The notes: a model not told the origin generated them from the letters alone. DNA of 64,000 nucleotides from Flavobacteriaceae bacterium EG-1 (GCF_009649685.1 NZ_WJPK01000003.1:141824-205823), one strand, 5' to 3'. Positions 9,142-19,555 are shown, counted from the stretch's first letter. Made by a program: numbers and translations.

Positions 9142-9879
9142 ATGAACTATTTTGAATCAATTGGCAGCTATGCCATTATGATACGGGAGGTTTTTAAAAA
9201 GCCTACCAAATGGAAAATTATGAAAACATTGATTTTGAAAGAAATTGATGAGCTCATGTTTGGTTCATTAGGTATCATCATTTTCATTTCTTTCTTTATA
9301 GGAGGAGTTGTGGCTATCCAAACTGCATTAAACCTTACTAACCCTTTACTCCCCGGTTATTTAATAGGATTTGCAACAAGACAATCAATAATTTTAGAAT
9401 TTGCTCCTACTTTTTGCTCTATTATTATGGCCGGAAAAGTTGGATCTTACATAACTTCAAGCATTGGAACCATGCGCGTAACAGAGCAAATAGATGCGCT
9501 AGAAGTAATGGGTGTAAATGCCTTAAACTACTTAGTTTTTCCTAAAATCATCGCCTTACTACTGTATCCATTTGTAATTGCCATAGCCATGTATGTTGGT
9601 ATTTTTGGAGGATGGCTCGCTGGGGTATCTGGAGGACACAGTACTAGTGCAGATTTCATTGAGGGCATACAATTAGATTTTATTCCTTTTCATGTAACTT
9701 ATGCTTTTATTAAAACTTTAGTTTTTGCGTTTATATTAGCAACAATACCATCATATCACGGATTTTATATGAAGGGTGGTGCTTTAGAAGTTGGAAAGGC
9801 AAGTACAACTTCTTTTGTTTGGACAAGTGTAGCCATTATCTTTTTAAATTTAATATTAACGCAATTGTTTCTCGGATAA
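9142..9879 (+). CDS. MlaE-type ABC transporter permease
   Basis: This 245-residue integral membrane protein belongs to the MlaE/YrbE (DUF140) permease family, which moves phospholipids between inner and outer membranes. Typical features are the GGVVAIQTALNL segment near residue 55, LEFAPTFCSIIMAGKVGSYITSSIGTM with the AGKVG motif near residue 100, and the TEQIDALEVMGVNALNYLVFPK segment. The ATPase gene overlaps its stop codon (TAATG). No MCE-domain (MlaD) gene follows in this window, so the periplasmic partner must lie elsewhere. Confidence 0.9.
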   Translation: MNYFESIGSYAIMIREVFKKPTKWKIMKTLILKEIDELMFGSLGIIIFISFFIGGVVAIQTALNLTNPLLPGYLIGFATRQSIILEFAPTFCSIIMAGKVGSYITSSIGTMRVTEQIDALEVMGVNALNYLVFPKIIALLLYPFVIAIAMYVGIFGGWLAGVSGGHSTSADFIEGIQLDFIPFHVTYAFIKTLVFAFILATIPSYHGFYMKGGALEVGKASTTSFVWTSVAIIFLNLILTQLFLG

Positions 9880-10646
9880 TGATACATGTAAATAACATAC
9901 ACAAGTCTTTCGGTGACGCTAAAGTTTTAAAAGGAGTAACTGCCACTTTTGAAACAGGTAAAACAAATTTAGTTATCGGACAAAGTGGTTCTGGTAAAAC
10001 CGTTTTTCTGAAATGTTTATTAGGTTTATTTACACCGGAGGAAGGACACATAAGTTACGATGGAAAAATATATGATGACCTTTCTATAGGTGAAAAACGT
10101 AATCTGCGTCAAGATATGGGAATGGTTTTTCAAGGTAGTGCGCTTTTCGACTCTATGACAGTTGAAGGAAATGTGAAATTTCCATTAGAAATGTTTACCA
10201 AACAATCACCTTCTGAAATGCAAGACCGGGCAGATTTTGTTCTTAAGCGTGTAAATCTTATTGATGCTCATCATAAGTTTCCGTCTGAAATTTCGGGTGG
10301 AATGCAGAAAAGGGTTGCAATTGCTAGAGCAATTGTTATGAATCCAAAATATTTATTCTGTGATGAACCCAATTCTGGTTTAGACCCTAAAACAGCCATA
10401 ATTATAGACAATCTTATTAAAGAGATTACAGAAGAATATGATATCACCACTGTAATAAATACACATGACATGAATTCGGTAATGGAAATTGGTGAAAAAA
10501 TTCTATTTCTTAAAAATGGGTTAAAAGAGTGGGAAGGAACTAACAAAGAGATTTTTAAAACCGATAATGAAGCAGTGACCGACTTTGTATACTCTTCTGA
10601 ACTTTTTAAGAAAGTTAGACAAATGTATATCGAGGAAAGAAACTAA
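9879..10646 (+). CDS. MlaF-type ABC transporter ATP-binding protein
   Basis: The ATG at 9879 overlaps the permease stop and gives a 255-residue ATPase beginning MIHVNNIHKSFGDAKVL. Walker A is GQSGSGKT, the signature is ISGGMQKRVAIARA, and Walker B is YLFCDEPNSGLDP. The SGGMQKR form of the signature is characteristic of the MlaF/MetN-like lipid importers rather than of general ABC ATPases. With the upstream permease it should power phospholipid or lipid trafficking that maintains outer-membrane asymmetry. Confidence 0.92.
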   Translation: MIHVNNIHKSFGDAKVLKGVTATFETGKTNLVIGQSGSGKTVFLKCLLGLFTPEEGHISYDGKIYDDLSIGEKRNLRQDMGMVFQGSALFDSMTVEGNVKFPLEMFTKQSPSEMQDRADFVLKRVNLIDAHHKFPSEISGGMQKRVAIARAIVMNPKYLFCDEPNSGLDPKTAIIIDNLIKEITEEYDITTVINTHDMNSVMEIGEKILFLKNGLKEWEGTNKEIFKTDNEAVTDFVYSSELFKKVRQMYIEERN

Positions 10647-10711
10647 TTATTAGCATCGAATCTTATTTCCAACAATAGTAAAACTTTCTTTTTCTATGGA
10701 ACAGACGATAC

Positions 10712-12217
10712 TTATTCCGTTATTTCCTTCAATAGAATTTTATCGTTTTTTAATCGCAATTTCAACCAATCTGTAAGTTTTTTAGCATCTTTTTCTGCAA
10801 CATCCTTCTTAAGATCTTTTTTCCATTTAACTTCAAAAACAGGAATAGTATCGGTTTTAGAAAAATCAGTAACTATAGTGGGTGCATAACTTAATGTAAC
10901 CAAATTGTCGTAATTGGCGCGAGCTTCAGAGCTAATATCTGTAAAAGGAATTTGCATACTTGAAGCTTTTTTCAAACGAATTACCTCAGATTCCAATAAT
11001 TGAATTTTATCATCCCTACTTGACAATTGATCCTTTTGAGACTCATATAATTCGTTTACGTACTTTAGCTGATTTGCTTCATCACCTTGAGAACCCTGTA
11101 TTACTTTTAATTCAACATTTTCTAAATGACTATATGAGTTCATTTTTGCCTCCCATGTAGCCAAAACGCTTTCAGGCACACCTTCATTACCCATAAAAAT
11201 AAGTTCTATGGTAGAAGGAATATTTCTTTTAAACAATAAATCAGTGCCAGATAAATCTTCACTATTATATTGTAAAACAGATAAGTCATTTAAAAACCGA
11301 CCATCCTTAGTAAATTTATAAGGTAAAACGTTTTCAATTATGAACTGATTTGCCTCACTTCTAAATTCAAATTCTTTATACACTCCCCAAAAAATGAGTC
11401 CTGCAGGAATCATAACAGCCAAAGCAGTAAGTGAAACCAACCGCGCAATTAAACGTCTTCTTTTTGAATTAGCATACCTAACCATAGGAAAACGCAAAAG
11501 TTTCAATACCAAAAATGTAGCCAGAGCAATAAATATGGTATTAATACCAAAAAGCAAAAGAGCTCCACCAGCATAACTTAAATTACCTATGGCCAATCCA
11601 AAACCTACAGTACACAAGGGAGGCATTAAAGCTGTTGCAATTGCTACACCAAAAATTACACTAGCTACTGTGCCTTTTTTCGCCCTCGCAATTACCAAAG
11701 CCAAACCACCAAAAAAGGCTATTAAAACATCTCGAATATCAGGCTTTGTTCTTGCTAAAAGTTCTGAAGATTCGGCTTGTAGCGGAAAAAATAGAAAAAA
11801 CAAATATGCGGTAAGTACACTTAAGCCTACCATTACCGCCAAGTTCTTTAATGATCTACGTAACGTATCAATATCATTAATTGCCAACGACATTCCCATA
11901 CCTAATATCGGCCCCATAAGTGGCGAAATTAACATGGCACCTATAACAACTGCGGTAGAATTAGCATTCAATCCTATTGACGCTATAAAAATTGAACAAA
12001 CAAGAATCCATGAGGTATGACCCTTAAAAGGAATATCGGCAATTATTGCTTGTTTTGTAGCTTCTTGATCTGTATTCGTTCGAATATCTAAAAGCTCCGA
12101 AAGAAACTTTTTTATACTACCTAAGAGACCTTCAAAATCCTTTTTGACATCCTCTTTACTTTTAATCGGTTCTTCTTCTACAACAACCTTTTCTTCTTGA
12201 TTCAGATCTTCGCTCAT
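10712..12217 (-). CDS. DUF389 domain-containing membrane protein
   Basis: This 501-residue protein has an acidic N-terminal tail, a block of hydrophobic segments between about residues 65 and 285, and a soluble C-terminal region of about 215 residues with a coiled-coil stretch. The membrane block contains the DUF389 hallmark NANSTAVVIGAMLISPLMGP followed by LGMGMSLAINDID, and ATALMPPLCTVGFGLA. The function of DUF389 proteins is not established; transport has been suggested. It is 13 bases downstream of the mannose-1-phosphate guanylyltransferase gene and probably co-transcribed. Confidence 0.85.
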   Translation of the reverse strand: MSEDLNQEEKVVVEEEPIKSKEDVKKDFEGLLGSIKKFLSELLDIRTNTDQEATKQAIIADIPFKGHTSWILVCSIFIASIGLNANSTAVVIGAMLISPLMGPILGMGMSLAINDIDTLRRSLKNLAVMVGLSVLTAYLFFLFFPLQAESSELLARTKPDIRDVLIAFFGGLALVIARAKKGTVASVIFGVAIATALMPPLCTVGFGLAIGNLSYAGGALLLFGINTIFIALATFLVLKLLRFPMVRYANSKRRRLIARLVSLTALAVMIPAGLIFWGVYKEFEFRSEANQFIIENVLPYKFTKDGRFLNDLSVLQYNSEDLSGTDLLFKRNIPSTIELIFMGNEGVPESVLATWEAKMNSYSHLENVELKVIQGSQGDEANQLKYVNELYESQKDQLSSRDDKIQLLESEVIRLKKASSMQIPFTDISSEARANYDNLVTLSYAPTIVTDFSKTDTIPVFEVKWKKDLKKDVAEKDAKKLTDWLKLRLKNDKILLKEITE

Positions 12218-12230
12218 ACTAATTCTCTAA

Positions 12231-13310
12231 TTACGCGTATTCATCTCCGAATTTCTCTTTGACTTTTGCCACTACTTGTTTGATATCTTGTTCTTTTGAC
12301 TTCGGATAAATCATTAATACATCTTCCTTATCAATAATAATAAAATTTTCGAGTCCATCAACAACAACAATTTTGTCTTTTGGTGAACGAATCATATTTC
12401 CACGTGCATCTGCCGCAATTACTTTACTATTAACGATCGCATTTTCATTTTCGTCTTTATCCAACTTATCATAAAGAGAACCCCATGTACCTAAATCATT
12501 CCAGTCAAAAGTAGCAGGCAACACATAAATTGATTTTGAATTTTCTAAGATCGCATAATCAATTGATATATTTTCTGCCTTAGGATAATTTTCTTTTATA
12601 AAATCGCTTTCCATATTTGTATTATATATGGACAAACCGGATGCAAATAATTCGTATTGTTCTGGTTGAAAATTTTTAAATGCATTAACAATGGTTTTAA
12701 CACTCCACATAAAAATACCTGCATTCCATAAAAAATTACCCTGTGCTAAAAAGTCTTTAGCGGTTTCATAATCTGGTTTTTCTCTAAACTGACTTACTTT
12801 TTTTACAGCCGTGGTACTTTCTTTATCAAATTCTATATAACCAAATCCTGTATTAGGAAATGAAGGTTTAATACCTAAAGTACACAACACATCTTGATCT
12901 TCACATTTTTCAAAACAAGCAGTAACATCTTCTGCAAATGCAACTTCATCTTCAATCCAGTGATCACTTGGAGCTACAATCATTATTCCATCCGGATTCA
13001 TTTTCTGAATCTTTAAAGCAGCATACAATATACATGGTGCAGTATTACGCATAGCTGGTTCTAATACTACTTGATCTTGAGTAACTTTCGGTAGTTGTTG
13101 TAATACAAGATCATTATACCGCTCATTTGTTAAGATTAAGATATTCTCCGTTGGTACAAATTTATTCAGACGTTTAAACGTTTTTTGAATCAACGAATCA
13201 CCAGTACCAAGCATATCGTGAAACTGTTTCGGGTTTTCTGTTGTGCTCATTGGCCAAAAGCGTGACCCTACTCCACCTGCCATTAATACTGCGTAATAAT
13301 TCTTATTCAT
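12231..13310 (-). CDS. Mannose-1-phosphate guanylyltransferase
   Basis: This enzyme makes GDP-mannose from mannose-1-phosphate and GTP for polysaccharide and glycoprotein synthesis. The N-terminal nucleotide-binding motif reads LMAGGVGSRFWPMSTTENPKQ, followed by VLEPAMRNTAPCILYAAL and the FREKPDYETAKDFL motif with its catalytic lysine region. At 359 residues it holds only the transferase part and lacks the C-terminal phosphomannose isomerase domain of longer ManC/AlgA proteins. The SprT-like gene starts 48 bases upstream on the same strand, and the DUF389 gene follows. Confidence 0.92.
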   Translation of the reverse strand: MNKNYYAVLMAGGVGSRFWPMSTTENPKQFHDMLGTGDSLIQKTFKRLNKFVPTENILILTNERYNDLVLQQLPKVTQDQVVLEPAMRNTAPCILYAALKIQKMNPDGIMIVAPSDHWIEDEVAFAEDVTACFEKCEDQDVLCTLGIKPSFPNTGFGYIEFDKESTTAVKKVSQFREKPDYETAKDFLAQGNFLWNAGIFMWSVKTIVNAFKNFQPEQYELFASGLSIYNTNMESDFIKENYPKAENISIDYAILENSKSIYVLPATFDWNDLGTWGSLYDKLDKDENENAIVNSKVIAADARGNMIRSPKDKIVVVDGLENFIIIDKEDVLMIYPKSKEQDIKQVVAKVKEKFGDEYA

Positions 13311-13357
13311 GTTGTTTGTTTTATAATAAGATTCTAATTTTTCACTTAGCTCCTATT

Positions 13358-13960
13358 TTACGTTTTTATCAATTCTACTTCTGCATTAGGTTGAAATAAA
13401 TACATATTTCCTGTTGCTATCTCAATACATTCATAACGTTTTACACGTTTATTCCCCTTTTTGAAAATTTTACCATTGTATAAACGGAAAACGCTTCCAA
13501 TCGGTAATTCAAAAACGTAGGAATTTTCTGATTGTTGCGTGTCGAATTGTTTTAATGCTATAGATAGTCTGGCATCGGTACTACTACTAGCCTTTGGGTT
13601 TCGAAAATGTCGAGCTAAAAGTGGTAATAATTGAGGCGGAAAAACCTCCGGTCGAATAAACGGCAGCATTAAATGTTGAAAAGTACGTTTCCACTCTAAT
13701 CCGTGTGGTTTAATATTCCTTCCAAATTTTTCAAATGCTATTAAATGAGCAATCTCATGAATTAAAGTAATCAAAAAACGGTATTTATTTAGCGAAGCAT
13801 TAACTGTGATTTTATGCTTGCCATTGGGTAGTTTTTGATAATCACCATGTCTGGTTACCCTATCATTTACGATTTTTAAGTGCACACCAGAATATTGAAT
13901 CAATTCGAGACAAGGTGACACAGCACTTTCTGGCAAATATTTATTTAGGATATCATCCAT
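13358..13960 (-). CDS. SprT-like zinc metallopeptidase domain protein
   Basis: The 200-residue protein contains the zinc protease motif H68-E69-I-A-H72 in ITLIHEIAHLIAFE, with a third candidate ligand at H86 in IKPHGLEWKRTF. This matches the SprT/Spartan fold, which in eukaryotes cleaves DNA-protein crosslinks; the bacterial role is not settled. It has no signal peptide and should be cytoplasmic. It is the first gene of a minus-strand run with the guanylyltransferase and DUF389 genes, and is divergent from the OstA-like gene. Confidence 0.82.
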   Translation of the reverse strand: MDDILNKYLPESAVSPCLELIQYSGVHLKIVNDRVTRHGDYQKLPNGKHKITVNASLNKYRFLITLIHEIAHLIAFEKFGRNIKPHGLEWKRTFQHLMLPFIRPEVFPPQLLPLLARHFRNPKASSSTDARLSIALKQFDTQQSENSYVFELPIGSVFRLYNGKIFKKGNKRVKRYECIEIATGNMYLFQPNAEVELIKT

Positions 13961-14075
13961 TACAACAAAAATACATATTTGAATTAGTAGATATACAACT
14001 TAAATAAAATGTAACAACAAAATATTACAATCCTAAATCTATCCTAATCTACAAGTACCTCCTTAAAAAAAAGCC

Positions 14076-14083
14076 TATTTTTG
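14076..14083 (+). promoter_or_regulatory. Putative -7 box of the OstA-like gene
   Basis: TATTTTTG matches TAnnTTTG exactly and lies 16 bases before the TTG at 14099. It overlaps the upstream in-frame TTG at 14081, which argues against that codon as the start. No good -33 box is visible. Confidence 0.35.
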
Positions 14084-14098
14084 GGCAAAATTTTAGCA

Positions 14099-15847
14099 TT
14101 GAAAAAAGCTATTTCATTTCTACTATTACTCAGTATAACAGTACAAATATTTGCTCAAGAAACTGAAAAAAAGCCTGCGCAAATTAATATTGTACATGGG
14201 GCAAACTTTACCAAAGATGAGGCAAAGTTTCCTGATGCCGCTATTTTTCAAAAAGACAATTTACAAGTACAATTCGAGCACGAAGGAGCAGATATGTGGT
14301 GCGATATCGCTATATACTACATTAAAGAAAATAAAATAAAAGCCATCGGCAATGTACGTGTTCAGCAAGGTGACTCGGTATTAATGACAAGTGGAAAGGT
14401 AGATTACGATGGCAATCTAAAATTGGCAAAAGCATGGGACAATGTGCTTTTAAAAAGTGAAACCAATGCGAATGGCAACATGACATTACAAACGGATACA
14501 CTCTATTTTGATCGTGAAAAACAAGAATCGTATTACGATAGTTTTGGCACCGTTATAGATTCTGCTAATACGCTCACTAGTGAAATTGGCAAATACTATT
14601 TAGAGACAAAAAAATATCAATTTTTAGACAGTGTTCATATAGATAATGCGAAATACATTTTAGATTCTGAACAGTTAGATTACTATACTACCTCTAAAAA
14701 TGCGTACATGTACGGACCTTCTACAATAACTGGTGCCGATTATAAAATGTATTGCGAAAGAGGTTTCTATGATACTAAAATTGAAAATGGTTATGGCATA
14801 AAAAACACGACCATACATTACAATAACAGAATTATGGAAGGTGATAGTGTATACTTTGATCGAGCATCAGAATTTGCTTCCGCAACCAACAACATTACTG
14901 TTTTAGATACAATTAACAAAGGACTGATAAAAGCCCATTATGCCGAAGTATTTAAGGCAAAAGACTCCGTTTTTGCAACCAAACGCGCCGTTTCAATAGG
15001 GTTAATGGAAAACGATTCCATTTTTATACATGGCGATACCCTAATGGCTACAGGCAAACCCAATAAGCGGATATTACGTGCCTTTAGAAATGCTAAAATT
15101 TTTAAAACGGATATGAGTGGCAAATGCGATTCTATTCATTCTGAACAATATAATGGCTTAACACAATTAATTAAAAATCCGGTAGTATGGAATGGTGAAA
15201 ACCAAATGACAGGAGATAGTATTCATATTATATCTGATTTAAAAACGGAAAAGTTAGATTCTTTAAAAGTAATAAATAACGCATTTCTAGTATCTCAAGA
15301 CAGTATAGGAAAAGTTGGATTTAATCAAGCTAAGGGTGTAAATCTATATGGTAAGTTTATTGACAATGAAATGAAGATTATTGATTTGGTTAAGAATACA
15401 GAAGTGATTTACTACATGTATAATGACGACAATGAGCTTATCGGCATTGATAAAACAATATGCAGCAAAATTCATATTACACTAGCCAATAACGATGTAG
15501 AAGATTTAACCTTTATTACGGATCCTAATGGCGATATATTTCCTGAAAAAGATTTACCTGAAAACAGTCGTTTATTAAAAGGATTTATCTGGAGAGGAGA
15601 AGAACGACTTTTAACCAAAGATGAGATTTTTGATGAAGATGATAATAATATAATTCTACCTATTATTGAAGGTATCGATAATCCTATTGATATAGATGCT
15701 GAGGAAGAAGCCCGTTCAAAAAATGCAGGAGACCCAGTTAACAACATACCTATTACACCTCCAAATTCAAACCCTTCGAAAGAATCACAGAAGAGCGATA
15801 CTTCAAAAAATAATGAATTATCTGAGGAAAAATCGGACCCACAATAA
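14099..15847 (+). CDS. OstA/LptA-like periplasmic protein
   Basis: The most likely start is the TTG at 14099, which gives a clean signal peptide (MKKAISFLLLLSITVQIFAQ); a TTG at 14081 in the same frame lies inside a promoter-like box. The protein of about 582 residues contains repeated OstA-type beta segments such as AIGNVRVQQGDSVLMTSGK and LDYYTTSKNAYMYGPSTI. Long OstA-like proteins of this kind are the Bacteroidota counterpart of the LptA bridge that carries lipopolysaccharide across the periplasm. The C-terminal 60 residues are polar and low in complexity (Pro, Asn, Ser, Glu). A class III aminotransferase gene follows after 62 bases. Confidence 0.8.
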   Translation: MKKAISFLLLLSITVQIFAQETEKKPAQINIVHGANFTKDEAKFPDAAIFQKDNLQVQFEHEGADMWCDIAIYYIKENKIKAIGNVRVQQGDSVLMTSGKVDYDGNLKLAKAWDNVLLKSETNANGNMTLQTDTLYFDREKQESYYDSFGTVIDSANTLTSEIGKYYLETKKYQFLDSVHIDNAKYILDSEQLDYYTTSKNAYMYGPSTITGADYKMYCERGFYDTKIENGYGIKNTTIHYNNRIMEGDSVYFDRASEFASATNNITVLDTINKGLIKAHYAEVFKAKDSVFATKRAVSIGLMENDSIFIHGDTLMATGKPNKRILRAFRNAKIFKTDMSGKCDSIHSEQYNGLTQLIKNPVVWNGENQMTGDSIHIISDLKTEKLDSLKVINNAFLVSQDSIGKVGFNQAKGVNLYGKFIDNEMKIIDLVKNTEVIYYMYNDDNELIGIDKTICSKIHITLANNDVEDLTFITDPNGDIFPEKDLPENSRLLKGFIWRGEERLLTKDEIFDEDDNNIILPIIEGIDNPIDIDAEEEARSKNAGDPVNNIPITPPNSNPSKESQKSDTSKNNELSEEKSDPQ

Positions 15848-15909
15848 TTGAGAATATCTCATTAATACGGTTAACATAAAGGGCAATTAAATCCTATAAG
15901 GTTAATAAT

Positions 15910-17085
15910 ATGAAAGAAGATTTTCTAACATATCAAACGCAAACAAGTCCGCATCCATTAGCGATAGAAATTTCACGTGCCCTAGGAAGTTATATTTATG
16001 ATACTTCTAATAAGTCTTATTTGGATTTTATTGCTGGGGTATCTGCCTGCACTTTAGGACATTGTCATCCTAAAATCATAAATGCTGTTCAAAAACAGAC
16101 AAAACAATATATGCATGTAATGGTATATGGTGAATTTGTACTAGAACCGGCAGTATTATTATGCAAGTTACTAGCAGAAGTATTACCTAGCAATCTTAAT
16201 ACCACTTATTTGGTAAATTCAGGTACTGAAGCTATTGAAGGCGCCATAAAACTAGCAAGGCGTTTTACTGGTAAAAGCGAACTTATTTCGGCGAAAAATG
16301 GTTATCATGGCAATACCATGGGAAGTTTAAGTTTATTAGGATATGAAGAGCGTAAAAGTCCATTTCGTCCATTAATACCCAATGTTAAATTTATTGAATT
16401 TAATAATGAAGCAGATTTATTAAAAATAACGAATAAAACTGCAGCTGTAGTTTTAGAAACCATTCAAGGTGGCGCAGGTTTTATTCTACCATCAAAAGAT
16501 TATTTAACCAAAGTAAGAGCAAGATGTAACGAAACAGGAAGTATTTTAATTCTCGACGAAATTCAACCTGGTTTTGGGAGAACTGGTAAACTATTTGCAT
16601 TTGAGCATTACAATTGTATCCCCGATATTTTAGTAATGGGTAAAGGTATGGCATCTGGCTTACCTGTTGGTGCCTTTACAGCTTCACAAGAAATGATGGC
16701 TACTTTACAAGAAAAACCAAAATTAGGACACATTACCACCTTTGGTGGGAATCCTGTAATAGCCGCGGCTAGTGTAGCCACGCTACGAGAGTTATTACAA
16801 AGTAAATTAATGCAGGAAACCCTTTTAAAAGAAGCATTATTTCGAAAATTATTGCAACATCAAAAAATAAAAGAAATAAGAGGCAAAGGCTTAATGTTAG
16901 CTATTATTTTAGAAAACGTAGAAATTACCAATAAATTAATCTTAAAATGTAAGGAGGAAGGACTCCTTTTATTTTGGCTTTTATTTGAACCTTGCGCTGT
17001 GCGCATAACGCCGCCATTAACTATAAATATTAAAGAAATTGAACAAGGTTGTAATATTATTTTATCCATGTTAGATAAAATATAA
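15910..17085 (+). CDS. Class III (ArgD-like) aminotransferase
   Basis: This 391-residue PLP enzyme belongs to the ornithine/acetylornithine aminotransferase group. It contains VNSGTEAIEGAIKLARRFTG near residue 105, the ILDEIQPGFGRTGKLFAFEH motif with the cofactor-binding aspartate, and the Schiff-base lysine in LVMGKGMASGLPVGAF. The acceptor is not clear: no arginine genes are adjacent, so it may act in arginine, lysine or another amine pathway. It stands between the OstA-like and TPR genes on the same strand. Confidence 0.88.
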   Translation: MKEDFLTYQTQTSPHPLAIEISRALGSYIYDTSNKSYLDFIAGVSACTLGHCHPKIINAVQKQTKQYMHVMVYGEFVLEPAVLLCKLLAEVLPSNLNTTYLVNSGTEAIEGAIKLARRFTGKSELISAKNGYHGNTMGSLSLLGYEERKSPFRPLIPNVKFIEFNNEADLLKITNKTAAVVLETIQGGAGFILPSKDYLTKVRARCNETGSILILDEIQPGFGRTGKLFAFEHYNCIPDILVMGKGMASGLPVGAFTASQEMMATLQEKPKLGHITTFGGNPVIAAASVATLRELLQSKLMQETLLKEALFRKLLQHQKIKEIRGKGLMLAIILENVEITNKLILKCKEEGLLLFWLLFEPCAVRITPPLTINIKEIEQGCNIILSMLDKI

Positions 17086-17182
17086 AAACGATGTTAACTA
17101 ATTTGTTGATAATATCGTTCAACTTTGAGCAAAAAACACGCACAAACAATTACTTTTAAAACCAAAGTTCAACCCAAAATAT

Positions 17183-18586
17183 ATGATGACTCCAGAGTCA
17201 AATGAACGACCTGACGAACCGGTAATAAAGTTCGAATCAATGTTAAAAACAGATGATATCTATTTCTTCGATGCAGAAGATTTTGAGGATATTATACACC
17301 ATTATTTAAACAATGGGAAAATCTCTTTGGCTAAAAAAGCTATAAAAATAGGTTTGCAGCAACACCCTGGCTGTATTGAACTTAAACTGCTTGATGTAGA
17401 AGTTTTAGTATTTGAAAACAATCTTGATCTTGCCGAAAAAATATTAGACGAATTACAATTATTAGATTCTCAAAACGAAGAAATTTATATTCAACGCGCC
17501 AATATTTATTCAAAACAAGACAACCACGAAGGTGCTGTAATTTTACTTCAAAAAGCATTAACCTTAGCAACCAACGGATTTGAAATTCAATCCATGATGG
17601 GTATGGAATACCTTTTTATGGACGATTTTAAAAAAGCAAAAGAATGTTTTATAAAATGTCTTGATTTTGATGATCAAGATTATACTGCCTTGTACAATGT
17701 AATTTATTGCTTCGAGTTCCTAGAAGATTTTGATGGAGCAATTTATTATTTGAATGATTATTTAGACAAGAATCCATATTGCAGTGTAGCATGGCATCAA
17801 TTAGGAAAACAATACGCTACTAAAAAATTGTATTCTGAAGCACTTACGGCATATGAATTTGCTATTATTTCTGATGACACCTTTATGGGTGCCTATTTTG
17901 AAAAAGGTAGAATGCTCGAAAAATTAGGTCGTTTTAAAGATGCCATTGAAAATTATGAGACAACCATTAAAATGGAAGACCCCACCTCGCATGCATATTT
18001 AAGAATAGGCAAATGTTACGAACGACTACGAAATGATGAAATGGCAAAATACTATTTCTATCATACTGTACACGAAGACCCTTTGCTAGATAAAGGTTGG
18101 CTAGCAATCACTGATTTTTATTTTAAGAAAAGAAATTATAAAAAAGCCTTCTATTACATTAATAAAGCGATAAATATTGATGGTGAAAATGCTGACTATT
18201 GGAAAAAGTGTGCTCAAATAAACAATGCTCTTAGAAATTATCATGAAGCAGACTTTGCTTATAAACAAACTGTAGATTTAGGCAATAAAGAACTTGAAAC
18301 ATGGCTAAAATGGTCAAATGTTTTATCTCATAATAATGATTATGAAAGTGCCATTCAGGTAATAAAACAAGGGCAAGAATATTATCCAGACAATCCCAAA
18401 TTAGCTTATAAGAAAGCAGGGTTTTACCTATTAAATAATGATAAAATTAATGCTCGCATAAGTCTTGTTGATGCTTTAAAAAACAACTTTGATTCTTTCA
18501 CAATATTTGAAAAAGAATTTCCCCAATTTAGCAACGCAGAGTGGGTTCATCAAGTAATTAAAAGTGTTCGAAAAGCATCCAAATAA
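17183..18586 (+). CDS. Tetratricopeptide repeat protein
   Basis: This 467-residue protein has no signal peptide and consists of about ten helical TPR-like units, for example YTALYNVIYCFEFLEDFDGA and FMGAYFEKGRMLEKLGRFKD. Such proteins are scaffolds for protein-protein contacts; the partner is unknown. It is 45 bases upstream of two DUF368 genes on the same strand, so joint transcription with envelope-related genes is possible. Confidence 0.85.
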   Translation: MMTPESNERPDEPVIKFESMLKTDDIYFFDAEDFEDIIHHYLNNGKISLAKKAIKIGLQQHPGCIELKLLDVEVLVFENNLDLAEKILDELQLLDSQNEEIYIQRANIYSKQDNHEGAVILLQKALTLATNGFEIQSMMGMEYLFMDDFKKAKECFIKCLDFDDQDYTALYNVIYCFEFLEDFDGAIYYLNDYLDKNPYCSVAWHQLGKQYATKKLYSEALTAYEFAIISDDTFMGAYFEKGRMLEKLGRFKDAIENYETTIKMEDPTSHAYLRIGKCYERLRNDEMAKYYFYHTVHEDPLLDKGWLAITDFYFKKRNYKKAFYYINKAINIDGENADYWKKCAQINNALRNYHEADFAYKQTVDLGNKELETWLKWSNVLSHNNDYESAIQVIKQGQEYYPDNPKLAYKKAGFYLLNNDKINARISLVDALKNNFDSFTIFEKEFPQFSNAEWVHQVIKSVRKASK

Positions 18587-18630
18587 AAACCTATTTTTTC
18601 CGTTCATTATAAGTCACTAATACGTTTTTA

Positions 18631-19548
18631 ATGGAACCCAGAAACATTTTCCAATACATTATAATTGCACTTAAAGGAATGGGTATGGGTATTGCAGAGC
18701 TTGTACCAGGTGTCTCGGGTGGCACTATTGCATTTGTGGCAGGCATCTATGAAGAGTTTATTTCTTCTTTAAATAATATAAATTTAAAAACCTTGAATTT
18801 ATGGCGTAGCCATGGATTTAAAAGCTTTTGGATAGCTTTAAATGGAAATTTTCTAGCTGCACTTTTTGTAGGTATGTTAATTAGTATTTTTTCATTTTCG
18901 AAGCTTATCAGTTGGTTACTAGAAAACCAGCCTATTCCACTTTGGTCTTTCTTTTTTGGTCTTGTTTTAGCGAGTGTATTTTTTGTTGCTAAGGCTATTA
19001 AAAACTGGAATTTAGCTAAAGTTGTATTGCTTATTTTAGGTGCAGTAGTTGCTTTTTACATTACAAAACTGCCTCCATCTGAGAATTCTAACAGTCTACT
19101 TTTTTTGTTTTTTTCAGGAGCACTTGCCATTTGTGCTATGATTTTACCGGGTATCTCAGGATCTTTTATTCTAGTGCTATTGGGCTCGTATAAAACTGTT
19201 TTAGATGCTGTAGATGATCGTGATTTTAAGATTCTTATCGCTGTTGGACTTGGTGTAGTTTTCGGGCTTTTGAGTTTTGCTAAGGTTTTAAAATGGATGT
19301 TTAACAACTACAAAAATATTACGTTAGCCGTTTTATCGGGGTTTATTCTGGGTTCATTAAATAAGATATGGCCATGGAAAAAAATTTTAGAAACCAGAAT
19401 GTATGGTGATAAAGAAAAAATAATTGCTGAACAAAGTATCTCTCCTTTTGCTTTTGATGGCGAATCGCAATTAATATATGCTATTATTGCTGCTATCATC
19501 GGTTTTTCCCTTATTTTTATTTTGGAAAAAACCGCCTCAAAAAAGTGA
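18631..19548 (+). CDS. DUF368 (PopT-like) membrane protein, copy 1
   Basis: The 305-residue polytopic membrane protein carries the DUF368 signature MGIAELVPGVSGGTIAFVAG and a second motif MILPGISGSFILVLLGSY. DUF368 proteins (PopT in Vibrio) have been shown to return undecaprenyl phosphate, the lipid carrier for wall and surface glycans, across the inner membrane; applying that to this protein is by family only. A second, related copy begins eight bases after its stop. Confidence 0.88.
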   Translation: MEPRNIFQYIIIALKGMGMGIAELVPGVSGGTIAFVAGIYEEFISSLNNINLKTLNLWRSHGFKSFWIALNGNFLAALFVGMLISIFSFSKLISWLLENQPIPLWSFFFGLVLASVFFVAKAIKNWNLAKVVLLILGAVVAFYITKLPPSENSNSLLFLFFSGALAICAMILPGISGSFILVLLGSYKTVLDAVDDRDFKILIAVGLGVVFGLLSFAKVLKWMFNNYKNITLAVLSGFILGSLNKIWPWKKILETRMYGDKEKIIAEQSISPFAFDGESQLIYAIIAAIIGFSLIFILEKTASKK

Positions 19549-19555
19549 AATTTAC

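Noticed and set aside
11589..12020. 143-codon plus-strand open frame
   Set aside because: It is antisense to the membrane block of the DUF389 protein.
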